The notes under the pieces are model-generated. The model did not search any database and was not told the origin of the DNA. It was given only the letters and a program-made list of their open reading frames with translations. Positions 49,385 to 60,157 of a stretch of DNA of 64,000 nucleotides are shown piece after piece. Position numbers and translations under genes: made by a program. Each line of letters begins with the position of its first letter. The first letter of the stretch is position 1. Origin of the DNA: Ulva prolifera (Eukaryota; Chlorophyta; Ulvophyceae; Ulvales; Ulvaceae); NCBI GenBank assembly GCA_023078555.1, contig CM041202.1, positions 5,008,522 to 5,072,521 of the forward strand, in the 5' to 3' direction.

Positions 49385-49806
49385 ATCCCAATCTCGGGCC
49401 TGTGCGCTGCGGCGACCTCGTCCGGCAGCCGCCCGTCGCCGTTCCGCGTGCTGAGCATGCTGCGAGCCGCTGGAGTCGCGCCCTGCGCCTCTGCGAGGAA
49501 GCGCACCCGCTGCACGATGCAGAAGCGCGGCTGCTGCGCCACCAGCAGGTGCAGCCCGTTGTCCTCGTGGCCGGCGAGGTCCTGCACGGCCGGGTCCCAC
49601 CCCGCGAGCACCAGCGCCTCGAGGACGTCGCGCAGCTGCCGGTCATGCCGCTCCGAGGCGGTGCGCATGGCGGCGACCTCGAGCATGAGGGACAGGCCCG
49701 TCTCGGGGTGCGGGGCATCGCGGGGGATCGCGTGCCGCGCGAGCAGGCGCCTCACCAGCGGAGCATCGCCACACAGCGCGGCCTTCCACAGCGCATGCAT
49801 GACGTC
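49385..49806 (-). CDS. Ankyrin-like exon
   Basis: Minus-strand exon bounded by acceptor CACTGCAG and donor GTACCT. It reads MHALWKAALCGDAPLVRRLL, then an ETGLSLMLEVAAMR segment, VLEALVLAGWDP, GHEDNGLHLLVAQ and RNGDGRLPDEVAAAHRPE: the helix-turn-helix-loop pattern of degenerate ankyrin repeats (about three). Ankyrin stacks bind protein partners. Neither the first nor the last exon of the gene could be placed. Confidence 0.6.
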
Positions 49807-51754
49807 CTGCAGTGACCGCGTGGGGCGTGTGTCCTATGTGACAGGCTCGCTTCACGTGTGGTGTGGTGTGGGGGATGCGGCGGTCCGCTGTGCTGGCTGT
49901 CGGAACAGCGGTGCAGCCATGTGCATGAGCAGCGTAGCAGTGATGAGTTGGCTGCTTCGTGCTGTTGCATGATACCAGCTTGTTGCATATGAGCAGGTTG
50001 CAGTGGCAGCATCCAATGATGCGGCAGGCTGCTGGCTGCTTGTGTGTGCAGCCGCTGGAGGGCAGCAGGTCCAACAAGCAAGTATCTGCTGCCCGTTCCC
50101 GATTAGCCCAATTTGCGGGCTGCTGCCGGAGCTGCAGCAGCGCATAGTGACACATCACTCGTGTGGCTCAAGGATGATGCCAATCGATTGTCATTTCACA
50201 TGACTTGCGGAGTGGTTTTACTCTGACACTGCAGCTGGTCAGGAATGGACGCCACACAAACAGCCACACAAACACGTGCGCCAAACATGTATCGCCAGGG
50301 CACCAAACAAGCAGTAGCCCTGCTGGACACAGCCATCGTAGCTCCATAGAAGTTGCGCGTGGCCATGGGAATGCTACCACAGTGCGAGTCAGAGCGATGC
50401 CTCCCCGTTTCATCGTTGCATAGGAACTGTGAACTATTTCAACATGTTCCAGGCAAAGTTGAACGACTCACCTGCAAGTCCTCCTTACCGCGACGAAACC
50501 GCGAGTTGGTCCCAAAGGCAGCGGCAGAGCCTGCCAACAGAAGGCATGCCAGCTTTGAAAGTGCTGGATTTCTGATGAGCATCTGCATGTACAGCAGGAC
50601 AGTGTGGCACAACTCAGCACGAGCCTGGACAAGGTGTGTAACAAGGTAGCTGACCAGTCACAAAGCAGAGATGATCTTCCACAGTATTTTCCACCGAGGT
50701 GTCGGGTAGGGCCCCAGCGATGATCTGACGTGGAAAGCAGTGGAACAGGGACTCAAGAGCAGCCAGATCGATGTGCTCAGAAAACTGAAGCAAGATCAGG
50801 TGATCCCAGGCGCTTGAATTAGTTATAAATACAGTTCTCGTCGATTAATGATAAAACAGCGATCTATGCACAAGATAATCCCAGGTGCTGCAGGCTGAAC
50901 ACACACTCACAACAATCCTGCTGCATCGAGTGCTAGTGCAACCTGGCAGCCACAATGACATATCTAACCGTGAGTTGGTGCCTGCGATTATAGCCTAGAG
51001 CATGCGTGTTGCCTGTGTTTCCTCGCTGCGACTAGTATCAGCTGCATCACGCAGCACTGCAGGCAAAGAACTTGGCCTGAAGCACGCGTTGAGAATCGTT
51101 GGAAATCATCGACACCACTTGATGAACACACCATACCGTAGTTTTAATCTAGGTGCTTAAGAAGGCATCAGAATCGCAATGCCACCAATGAGCTGATGTG
51201 TGAGCCCGTGGGACTGAATCGCAACGGAATGTCAAACCCTTCGCGGGCAAATTGCAATGGCGATTGAAACCTGCAGACACCGACGGCAGAGGACACGTTA
51301 TTATCAAACCGCCTGTCGAATTGCGCACCTTGACTTGATGCCGAGCCGACCACGCCGGGAACAGTTATGGCAGAGCAGTGATCCAAGTTCAAGTTATGAG
51401 CCCTGACACTACCTTGCCTGTCTACAACAAGCAATGACCACAGCCTAAGATGTAGTGTATTGCACGTGCTGCGTGGATATCTTTGAGTCCACTGCGCGCG
51501 AGCACAGACGATATTCGCTCCGGCAAGATCCTGCATGCAACGTGTGAAGCTCCCCAAGCCATCCGTGTATGTGCAACATGCCACGACACCAGGTGTCGTA
51601 GTGTCAGACCGGTACTATATGCCAGCACAGCTCAGAAGCATGTCTGCGCATGCAATGGCCGATGTAGTGGTGAGCCTGTGGTTCATTGCTCCGGATAGAC
51701 ATCGCATTGGAATGTGGAGGCTCGTCCACAGTGGACTGACAAGCTTGATTTCAT
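49807..51754. other. Mostly non-coding; one possible exon
   Basis: Minus-strand frame ending at 51168 (TGA) contains LLVVDRQGSVRAHNLNLDHC and a regular beta-like pattern; it might be a last exon, but no partner exon or family was found. Confidence 0.25.
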
Positions 51755-51870
51755 TGTGTTATAAGGATAAAAGTGGCAAGGCGGGCAGCACCGCGAAAGA
51801 AGCAAGCAGATCAAGCACACGCACAGATACCCATGTCCTCAGCAAACGACACAGATCTGGAGACCGCCAA
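51755..51870 (+). repeat. Short dispersed repeat, copy 2
   Basis: Begins TTATAAGGATAAAAGTGGCA and encodes YKD..GKAGSTAKEASRSS; same family as 40180-40316. Confidence 0.65.
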
Positions 51871-53587
51871 GTGCTCAACCCCACACGCACACACAACCAA
51901 ACCCAAACACAACGCCCAAAACACAACGCCCCAGACACAGCCACACCGCACCCTACACCTCGATGCCTGCCGCCTCACGAAAGGGCCGCGTGCAACACAC
52001 TGCCGTCCAAGGCCGCCTGTTGTGGCAGCACAGACTTCTCTGGGCTGTGAGAATGAGTCATGCTAATATTGTAGTCAAATGTGAGGTGCAGCAGTGGCTG
52101 CCTCATTGACCGATTGTCCTCTATTAGTGTTGCATGCACACGTGAGACGGACAGTGAAGACTCAGGAAAACGAGTCAACACACACGCATGCAGGCAGATG
52201 CCTGGCATGATGCGTGACACGACGCGTACGCAGTCGTGTGAGAGCACCACACATCCTATGGTATAGTATGATGTGATGGTGTGGATGATTTGGTAGATCT
52301 GAGCTCCACAGAGCCAGAGTGTTGTGCTCTGTGCACCATGGTGTGTGCGTGGAAATGGTATATATGCAGCCGTGCACTCTGTAGCAGACATCTTGTCTGA
52401 ACAGAGAATGCACAGGTATGCACATCCAGCTACGGTAGTTTGGACTGCATGTTGTGTTCGTGTGCTGAGTGTCATTGTGAGAACTGTGGGTAGCATAGAG
52501 TTCATAGAACAGATGCTGCAGGTGCTGTGTATGTATTGAGCAAAGGCCAATACAACAAGTGACAGATCACCTGTTTATTCCCACAGGTGAGACAACTTAG
52601 CACATGTAATCTTGTTCTTCTCAGTCACCCGTGCTGACATGTCATGGCAGCATTTATAGACTCGTAACGCCCATGCACCCTTGTCAGACAGTCGTGAGCA
52701 CAAGCACCAAGAATGAGCACGGGTGCCCGAGTGTGGTACCTTGGTACAGTCCAGCATGGATGTCAAGACGGCATCCTACACGGCCACGGGTGCAGCAGCG
52801 ACGCAATGCTGAGAGCACAAGGGTGCGCCGCGGGGGGAGAGAAGCAAAAATGCGATGCAATTGCTTGGGCCAATGTCCGGGCCACGAGACTGCCGGGGGC
52901 CGCCCCAGCCCCAAACCCCACCCCACGCCCAGACCCATAGCGCACCCTGCCAGCCCGGCCCACCGCCCCGCAGCCCTTCCGGCCCGCACTGCATCGCACA
53001 CGGGACGATGCGGTGCCGAAGCCGTTCCCACAGTGCCTGCACATGCCAATCCCGCACACAAAGCGGAGCCTGCCGCCCTGGAGTCAGAGGCCATCGATCG
53101 GTGTCGTCAAGCGGGCGGGGTCCCCAAGGGACAGCTCACCGCTCAGGCCGGATGGACTGTTAGCGGTGAGAGGTCATCAGACGGGACTGTGAGTCCCGCC
53201 AAAATTGCCGTGATTTCACCGTGTACGCTTGAGTCGTGATGTGATGTCAGCCTACTGCTCCAAGAACAAGGCGATCTTACAGCTTGGTTTTCACTGCTGT
53301 GTTCACCTACTTGCGGAAGGCTACATCTCACAACTTGAGATGGGCGAGGGCTCCAGTTGTTCAAATTTCGCAGCCAGTGGCCCCGAAGTGCCGAAATCAA
53401 TATTTGACATCGGGCCATCCACATTGAAAAGGCGCCAATGAACACATTGGCACCTTTTTGCGGGTATGTAGCTACGATCCCAGCATTTGCAGCTACCATA
53501 TACCACATTCTACCATATACCAGATTTTACTCTACTTTACATTCATAAACAGGCTACCGAGCCAGCCCAGCCGCCCGCCTAGGTGCT
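51871..53587. other. Intergenic, nothing recognised
   Basis: Contains open frames in GC-rich sequence (for example 52631-53239) with proline/alanine-rich low-complexity products and no conserved motif. Confidence 0.3.
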
Positions 53588-54857
53588 CTAGTGCATTTCA
53601 GCCCATGATCCCTTGCTTCCAAACTCGATAGCCAGCACGCTGTTGCCAGCGTTGCGCATGTCGTCAACCATCTTTGCCAGATCGGTTGATTCGCCTCTGA
53701 CAAGCCCGGAGCCATCCCAGAACCGCACACACCACTCACCTCGTGCCCCGCAGCTCATGGCCTGCACCCCCGGCAAGCACTTCGAGCGCCCTAGCAGCTT
53801 GCTGTGCAGGGCCTGTGGCAAGCCGCTCCATTGCGCAGACCCGTCCTCCCATAGCACATACCTGCATGCTGACAGAGATGGAGGTATGGAGATGAGCGAT
53901 GCAAACACCACGGCAATGCAGGCGCTCAACTGTCACAATCAAACAGTCAACAATCAGTCAACAATCGGGCGGCCATGATGGGCGGCCTCAGGCAGCAGTG
54001 TGTTGGGTTTGGCCCTGTCGTACGGCGGCGGGCGTTGTGGTGTGGGTGGTTGTGATATTGTGTGTCGGCCGTGGGGTCTGTGCGTGCGTGTGTGGGTTCG
54101 GGTTTGTGGGTGTGTTACAAGGACAAAGGCAGCAAGTCGGTTTGTGGGTGTGCGGGTGTGTGGGTGTGTGCTTGGCGGTCTGCGGATCTGTGTCTTTTGA
54201 TGCGCCGGTGGTGGGTCTCCTGGGCGTGGTGGGTGTCGCGTGCGTGCGTGTCTGTGTGTTTGCTTCGTCTGTTTGCTTCTGTCGCGGTGCTGCCCGCCTT
54301 GCTGCGTTTGTCCTTGTAACACAATCAAACAGTGTTTGCCGGTTGTGAGGCACAAAACACGTGTAGACACACGGCTCCAGTCTAAGTGTGGCCTTGACAT
54401 ATATCATGAGATATGGGTACATATGTCATATATGGGCACATATGTCATATGAGGCATGAAGCCTGCTCCAAGGTCACGCAACTTTCCAGTCACAGCACCC
54501 TACGGCACCCCAGCTACTACTCAGATAAGCGCCTTCAGGCATCGCAGCATGGCAGGCAGCATCATACCAGCCGTGGCCTGGAGCAAAGCATACGACATCA
54601 ACTGGTAAATCGGCGTGCGCCCGCAGTGCCTTAGTCAAGCTCTTCGGCCCTGTCCACCATGCCCGTCCATCTTCTAATTCGACGAAATAGTTCAGTGGAT
54701 TCGAGGCGTCCAGAGAAATGTGGTGGATGTCGGGCGGCGAGCTGTCTTCTGCCCACTCGCTGAGAATGGCGTGAAGGCCATCTGGTAGTCCAGAGTACCA
54801 CCAGGGCATCGCGAGGCGGCCCCGCCATGCACGTCGACGCCGACGATTGTGTTGCAC
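53588..54857 (-). CDS. W-GLP repeat protein (C-terminal exons)
   Basis: Two exons: 54568 to about 54857, and 53588-53861 (stop TAG), joined by GT-AG with phase kept to give HGWYVLWEDGSAQWSGLP. The joined product carries two copies of a repeat: WWYSGLPDGLHAIL, IHHISLD, YFVELEDGRAWWTGP and VVCFAPGHGWY; then LWEDGSAQWSGLPQAL, VQAMSCG, WCVRFWDGS and VLAIEFGSKGSW. The alternation of W.DG..W.GLP and beta-strand FG..G.W segments suggests a beta-propeller-like or beta-sheet repeat. Function unknown. The 5' end is unresolved; an alternative frame at 54780-54960 also looks coding. A short dispersed repeat pair (54110-54318) lies in the intron. Confidence 0.6.
54110..54318. repeat. Dispersed repeat, copies 3 and 4, head to head
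   Basis: A full copy on the minus strand (54318 down to 54180) and the first 30 bp of a copy on the plus strand (54110-54140) face each other, in the intron of the W-GLP gene. Confidence 0.6.
54400..54460 (+). repeat. ATATGTCATAT tandem units
   Basis: Three imperfect units of GGGYACATATGTCATAT. Confidence 0.7.
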
Positions 54858-54959
54858 TGGGGGGCCAGGTGCACTGTGGAGTGAGCCTCAAAGTTCTGAG
54901 CTATGAAGTGCTCGAGCTGCTTGGAGCTGCAGTCTGTCCACATGCCTGAATGACCAGCA

Positions 54960-57440
54960 CCACCTCTTTCAGACATGCAGTGCAAACCCCATCGCGCGTT
55001 TCTCTGCGCAGAGAAGCTGCATCGTACGATCGTACGCGTGCTGCTCTGTTGAACTCACTTTGGTGACAGCATGTTGTTCCGCAGATCTGGAGCCATCAGG
55101 CTTCCCGGCAGTCTGTATATGACTCGAGACTAGATGCACATATGCATATAGTCGCATGAGCATAGCTGGCGAGGTGTATGGAGCTGTGCGTAGCCAGGTT
55201 GCCCGTGTAGCGCAGACCGTGTTCACGTGCGCATGTACGCATGCGTACATATGCATGTGTTGCTGTCCACGTTGGTGCAGTCCTTGGGCCACGTGTAGAG
55301 CGGCAGCGCACCGCAGGGAACCGTGGCCGTGGTGGGACAACGGTTGCTCGTGGTGCCTCTGGCTGTGAGGTACTGCGTGCCGGACACCGGTGCCCGGGCT
55401 GCTGCTTGCTTCTTCGCCCACGCCTGGACTGCTCGCAGCTGTGTGCAGTTGGTGTCGTGGCCAAGGGGCTGCATCGGGCTCTGCGTGCTCTGCATGTGGC
55501 GCAGTCTGGTGTTGAACCTCTGGCCCTGCACCACGCGCAGTAAAGTAAACGTAAATCTGAATTTACTGAGCCGTATCCTATTGGACATTGACAACTCCGA
55601 GTTAACGGGACGACATATGCCGTGCTGTTGCGTGTGACAGCGCCATTGCAGCTGACACCCGCACAAGAGCAGCGTGCGGTACAACTCATGGACACAGCAC
55701 AGCACACCCAAGCCACAGCCAGCATCCCCTGCAGAACACGCAGCTATCCACGTCTGGGTATTACAAGGACGAAGACAGCGAGCCGTCACGACGTTGCCAC
55801 TTCTGTGTGGCCCTATACCGTTCAAGGCTCGAGGGCTCTTCCTCTGGAGAGGTCAGATCCAGTACCAGCTGGCACTATTGCACCTGAGCCACTGGCATAA
55901 TCTGGGCAGAACAAGTCACCTCGGCATCGCCAATGAGCATTTCATGATCCATGGATCTACAGGACCACATGCCGCCCAGATAATCAGACAAAACAAAGAG
56001 AAACCATAGCCACATCGAGACATGCTGGGTCAGATCAAGTAACCGCTGCTCATGACACGGCCTAGAGTATACAGGGACAGCAAGCCGTCACGGTGCACGT
56101 CATGAACTCGCGGCCGTGACGACTCGGTGTCCCTGCACTGTCCAGCGGCTCCACGCCAGAATTGTGCTCTCGGCACGGAAACACCTGCAGCGGGACACCA
56201 TGGCCGTGCCTGTCAATGACTGGTCACGGCCGCGGCGGGCATGCCACTGTGCACAGACTCGGCAGACGCGCACCATGCCCCAGCCGCGCCAGGAAGCACC
56301 TCCGCCACCATGAACAGTACTGCTGGTAGTCGACACGATCGACATTTGGGCAGCACTCATTCGCCTATGATGAAGAGTTACAGATGCAGCTTGTCAGCTC
56401 TCAGGACCACGCCCGTCTGCAGATCTGGGTCAACCTAGCGCTACCTAAGCTTAAGCTTCGCGTGCTCTCCAGGGAAGCGGGGCAACACGCGTGCACATGC
56501 TGACCTCGCTGTGCTGACCTCGCGCTCTTGTATGCAACAGGTGCAACATAGTGACGGCTGCAGAGATGTGTCGTGTTGTGTTGTATGCATCAGCTCCGCG
56601 TGGTACTTGCTGTCGGCACAGCATTGTCGGCTGCGTCCTGTCATCAGCTGGTTGTGCTCGAACGGAACACGGATAAAGACGTTGGTTCTGGAGACAACTC
56701 CCGCGCGCGGTGGTGCATAAGCATCAGCCATGCAAGAGGTTGCCATTGGCAAGTACTAGTGTGGGTCAGACTCATCAGCTGCAGCCCATACGGATTGTTG
56801 AGACTCCTGCAACTGCATGTGACGCATACGCGCGAAATCAGAACCTTGTTGTTCTGGCCGTTCACCAGACATGCTCATGCACCGGTCATGTACCCAATGT
56901 CATGGCCCCAACGTTGTGGCTAGTGCAGCTGGGCCTGCATGCATGCGCAAGCTTCTCAGCCAGAAGTCTCCATCGGCGTTGGTGATGAAGCATTGTTCCA
57001 GCTTTGGTGTTTCATGCCCGTGTGACGCGCATGTGAGGTGTACCCTGGGCTGCGTAAGCTGGCAAGGCGCAGGTCGCGTTGTTGAGAGCAGCAGCTGCAC
57101 GACCGGCCAAAAATGGCAAGGCATGAGGCCCAAGTAATCGACACCGCATTGATCTACTCCATTCCGGGCTCCCTAGATATCGTGGACATCAAGTATGAAG
57201 TGCGCTTTTCGCATTGTCGCAAGCACTTTGGTGGAATCCAGAGGGGCGCCACTCTATTCCTCGTTGAACCGCATGTTATTGGCTTTCATGTCCGTCGGAA
57301 CTGCATTACACTCACTGTCCTGTCGTTTTGGTGGAGTCGAGGCTGCATATCATGATTTGAACAGAACCCACTGCTTCATGGACACGCTGGCGACACAAGT
57401 AGTCAGAGACTGACGCCCGTATGTACGCAGTTCTCTGGTA
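54960..57440. other. Intergenic, nothing recognised
   Basis: No convincing coding segment. May include upstream exons of the Nudix-like gene near 57100-57440, which I could not define. Confidence 0.25.
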
Positions 57441-57707
57441 GTCGGAGCATGCAAAATCGGGTGCTATCACGCCGGAGTGTGGTTCGCACTGAAGCATCTG
57501 CGGCAGCGTCATCCAGCAGAAACAGCATGTCGGCCAAACCTGGACGGAGAGTTGCGGCAGTAGCAAAGGTATTCACAAGCACGTCCGAAGTAGTGATTTC
57601 CACCCATTTAATCTGTCACTGCGGCAGTGGCCGGAACGTAGTCACATGCCTCGGTGTGCCAGACAGTGCCTGCTCAGCATCGTTTTGGTGTCAGCGCTCA
57701 ATTCTGC

Positions 57708-58521
57708 AGGCTCGCATATCAGGATGTGAACATCTAGTCCTTGTTGCTACGTTCAAGCCCGCTATCGGATCATTCTGCTTGGAGCTGCCCACTGGACCGA
57801 TGCTGGCAAACCAGACAGTGCAAGATGTCGCCATACACGTGGTCAAGGACATGACAAACTACGCAGCAGCAGCGCCAGTGGAGGGGAATATATCTTCATG
57901 GCTGCCAGAGCATCCCGATCTTTGTTCAGATTGTGTTGCAATGGTTCAACTGGTAGCACATGTCAATGAGAAAAACATGTCACGGGTGGTAGCTGCAACG
58001 ACCCAGGTCAGGGACCCCTTACGGTCAAACCAAATGCAGCCCGTGCCTTCATGAAGGCCCTGCAAATCGATCGCTTGGTGTTGCTGCAGGCAGGCGAGCC
58101 GATCCATGTCGTCCATGTCCCAATCCATCAGTTCACTGACTCGATCAATCAAATTGCAGTCAACCATGGATTTGGAATCAGCAGTGCAGCCTATGCTATT
58201 GGCATGCAGCTCAGTGCAGCGGAGGCAATGGCAAACATGTACAACGCACCCCCCGCTTCTGCTCCCCCGCCCCACATGCAGGACCAAAGAATGGTCGGGG
58301 CTTACGCACACCTCCCCAACGACACGAGTGCGGGCCCCTTTGAAGCTGCGCACACGTTTACGCAAAGAGTGCGGCGTGTGGGCATGTATGTCCTCCTGGC
58401 TGCCACGGCCTGCATGCTGCTGTCTCGCTCGAACGCCGCCAAGGGAAAGAAAGCAAAGCGATCCTCCAAGCCATCCAAGAAGCGCAACTCCCCGATGCCC
58501 GGGTTCAACCTCCAGGAGTAG
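57708..58521 (+). CDS. Degenerate Nudix-fold protein with C-terminal membrane anchor
   Basis: Plus strand, 3' exons of a gene; acceptor near 57707-57722, a second exon from about 58095 (after GTGTTGCTGCAG), stop TAG at 58519. The first part aligns with ADP-sugar diphosphatases (NUDT5 type): HLVLVATFKPAIGSFCLELP, then GPMLANQTVQDVAIHVVKDM where the Nudix box should be. The second exon continues the family's C-terminal half: GEPIHVVHVPIHQF and AAYAIGMQLS. Aligned column by column, the Nudix Glu reads Gln and the REUXEE residues read His-Val-Val-Lys-Asp-Met, so metal-binding glutamates are gone. After the fold come an Ala/Pro-rich linker, a hydrophobic segment (VGMYVLLAATACMLL) and a Lys-rich tail, as in tail-anchored membrane proteins. 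Upstream exons are unresolved. Confidence 0.7.
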
Positions 58522-60157
58522 GATGTTTTCGATGCACGCCTAGCAAGTGGCACTGGATACCAAAGCTGTGCTGAAGGGCGATGCAAGGGCATTCACACTT
58601 GGCGCAGGCCTCGTCGGGGTGTGGCCACAGGAACAAGACAAGCAGCTGGTGAAGGTGTCGATGGTGTTCTTGTGCGTTTCCTGGCGGTGGTTACCTCTCT
58701 GAATTTATTCTGTAACACAAGCATCTGCGGACGGGCAGCAGGCTGCAGCCGTTGCAAAGCGAGCGCCACATGGCAGCAGGTCTGCTGCACTGTTCCGGTG
58801 ATGTGGGATATGGCTGGCAAGCGACGAGGTGGCTCGAACCTTTGATCTGTGATTGTGTGGACCGAGGCGAGCAGGCAGGTAGTTCTACAGGAACAGTAGG
58901 AAGTTGGTTGCGTGTATGTGGGAAGGAAAGCCTGAGCGGATTGATAGGTGCATGCAGCCAAATCAGCATAGCCTGGAAGCTTTGCATCAATCGCCTAGGT
59001 CGACACAAGCACATATCTGTGCCCTGACTTGCCAGCAGCCAGTGGCCACGACGGCTGTTGGTGCTGTCTGTAATGTCCACCGTGGGAGACGATGCATGCA
59101 CACTTTGACACTCAAGCTCCGGGGCATAGCTGCCATGCAGGCAGAAGGCCTGTGAACAATTCTGACTCAAGCAAGAGGCAGGTTATTCACGGTGCTGCCG
59201 AGGCGCAGATTAGGTTAGACACATGTGATCGACTGAGTTCTGAAGGCAGCTCCAGACCGTCATGCAGTGAGCGTCCCTCTGAAGCTGTTCACACTTGTGC
59301 CTGCACGTGCAAACCGTGTACGACAGTACACATTGAGGGACTACATCAAAATCTGAAAGTTTGCCTTGCATGTGTTCGACAGGATCAGCATGCAAGTCGG
59401 TTGCATGTCTGAGCAATCCTGGTGCCAAATTCAGAGTCAGCCAGAAGTGCTCAGCTGTTACCACCGTCACGGTACGTTGCAGGCTCGGTTCCGGATCTGC
59501 TTGGCATGATCACCTGAGTAGGCGGTCAACTACGGCCCCGTTCGTGGCATGGCCCGCAGCCATCCTCCCATGTGAGCTGGTACGTAGCCATGTTCATCGA
59601 TAGGCGTGCAGTCTTGTATTCAGTGTACAAGGCCAGCCACTGACCGCAAGCGTTCCAAAATGTGGTCGACATCAATATCTTTACTTGCCCTAGTTCTGCG
59701 GCGGTTCAGTGGTTCTTTCTGCCAACATGTCCCTTGTGCGGGCTGCAGCAACGGGGCCGGAGAGACACTCTCCAAGCAGACAGATCAATCATAGATAGGA
59801 GCTAAGGTCGGTCAATAGTTGCACCAACCATGGCAGCCGGTCGAGCTGGTGGTCTTGATGGCGCACCGACACAGCGACCACTTCTGACGCCAGGACTACT
59901 GCACCTCGCCACATACAGCAGTACCGTCAGCGCAGTCGCACATGCTGTCTGTAAAGCCATGGATGATCCTGCGACAGCTCAACAGAGCTATGCTAGTACT
60001 TGATATTACGCACCTGGTAAAGAAACATCTCCGTACATACTTGTGTTTCGCCGAGCTCACTGTCACGCATGATGCAGGGAAGGTCACGCAGATGCAATGC
60101 TCGAGGTGATCAGAGAGTTGGCCTAGTGTGACAGCATCGACATAGGAACCGATTGGC
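58522..60157. other. Intergenic, nothing recognised
   Basis: Between the Nudix-like gene and the LRR gene. No coding pattern or repeat recognised; the LRR gene promoter should lie near its right end. Confidence 0.3.
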
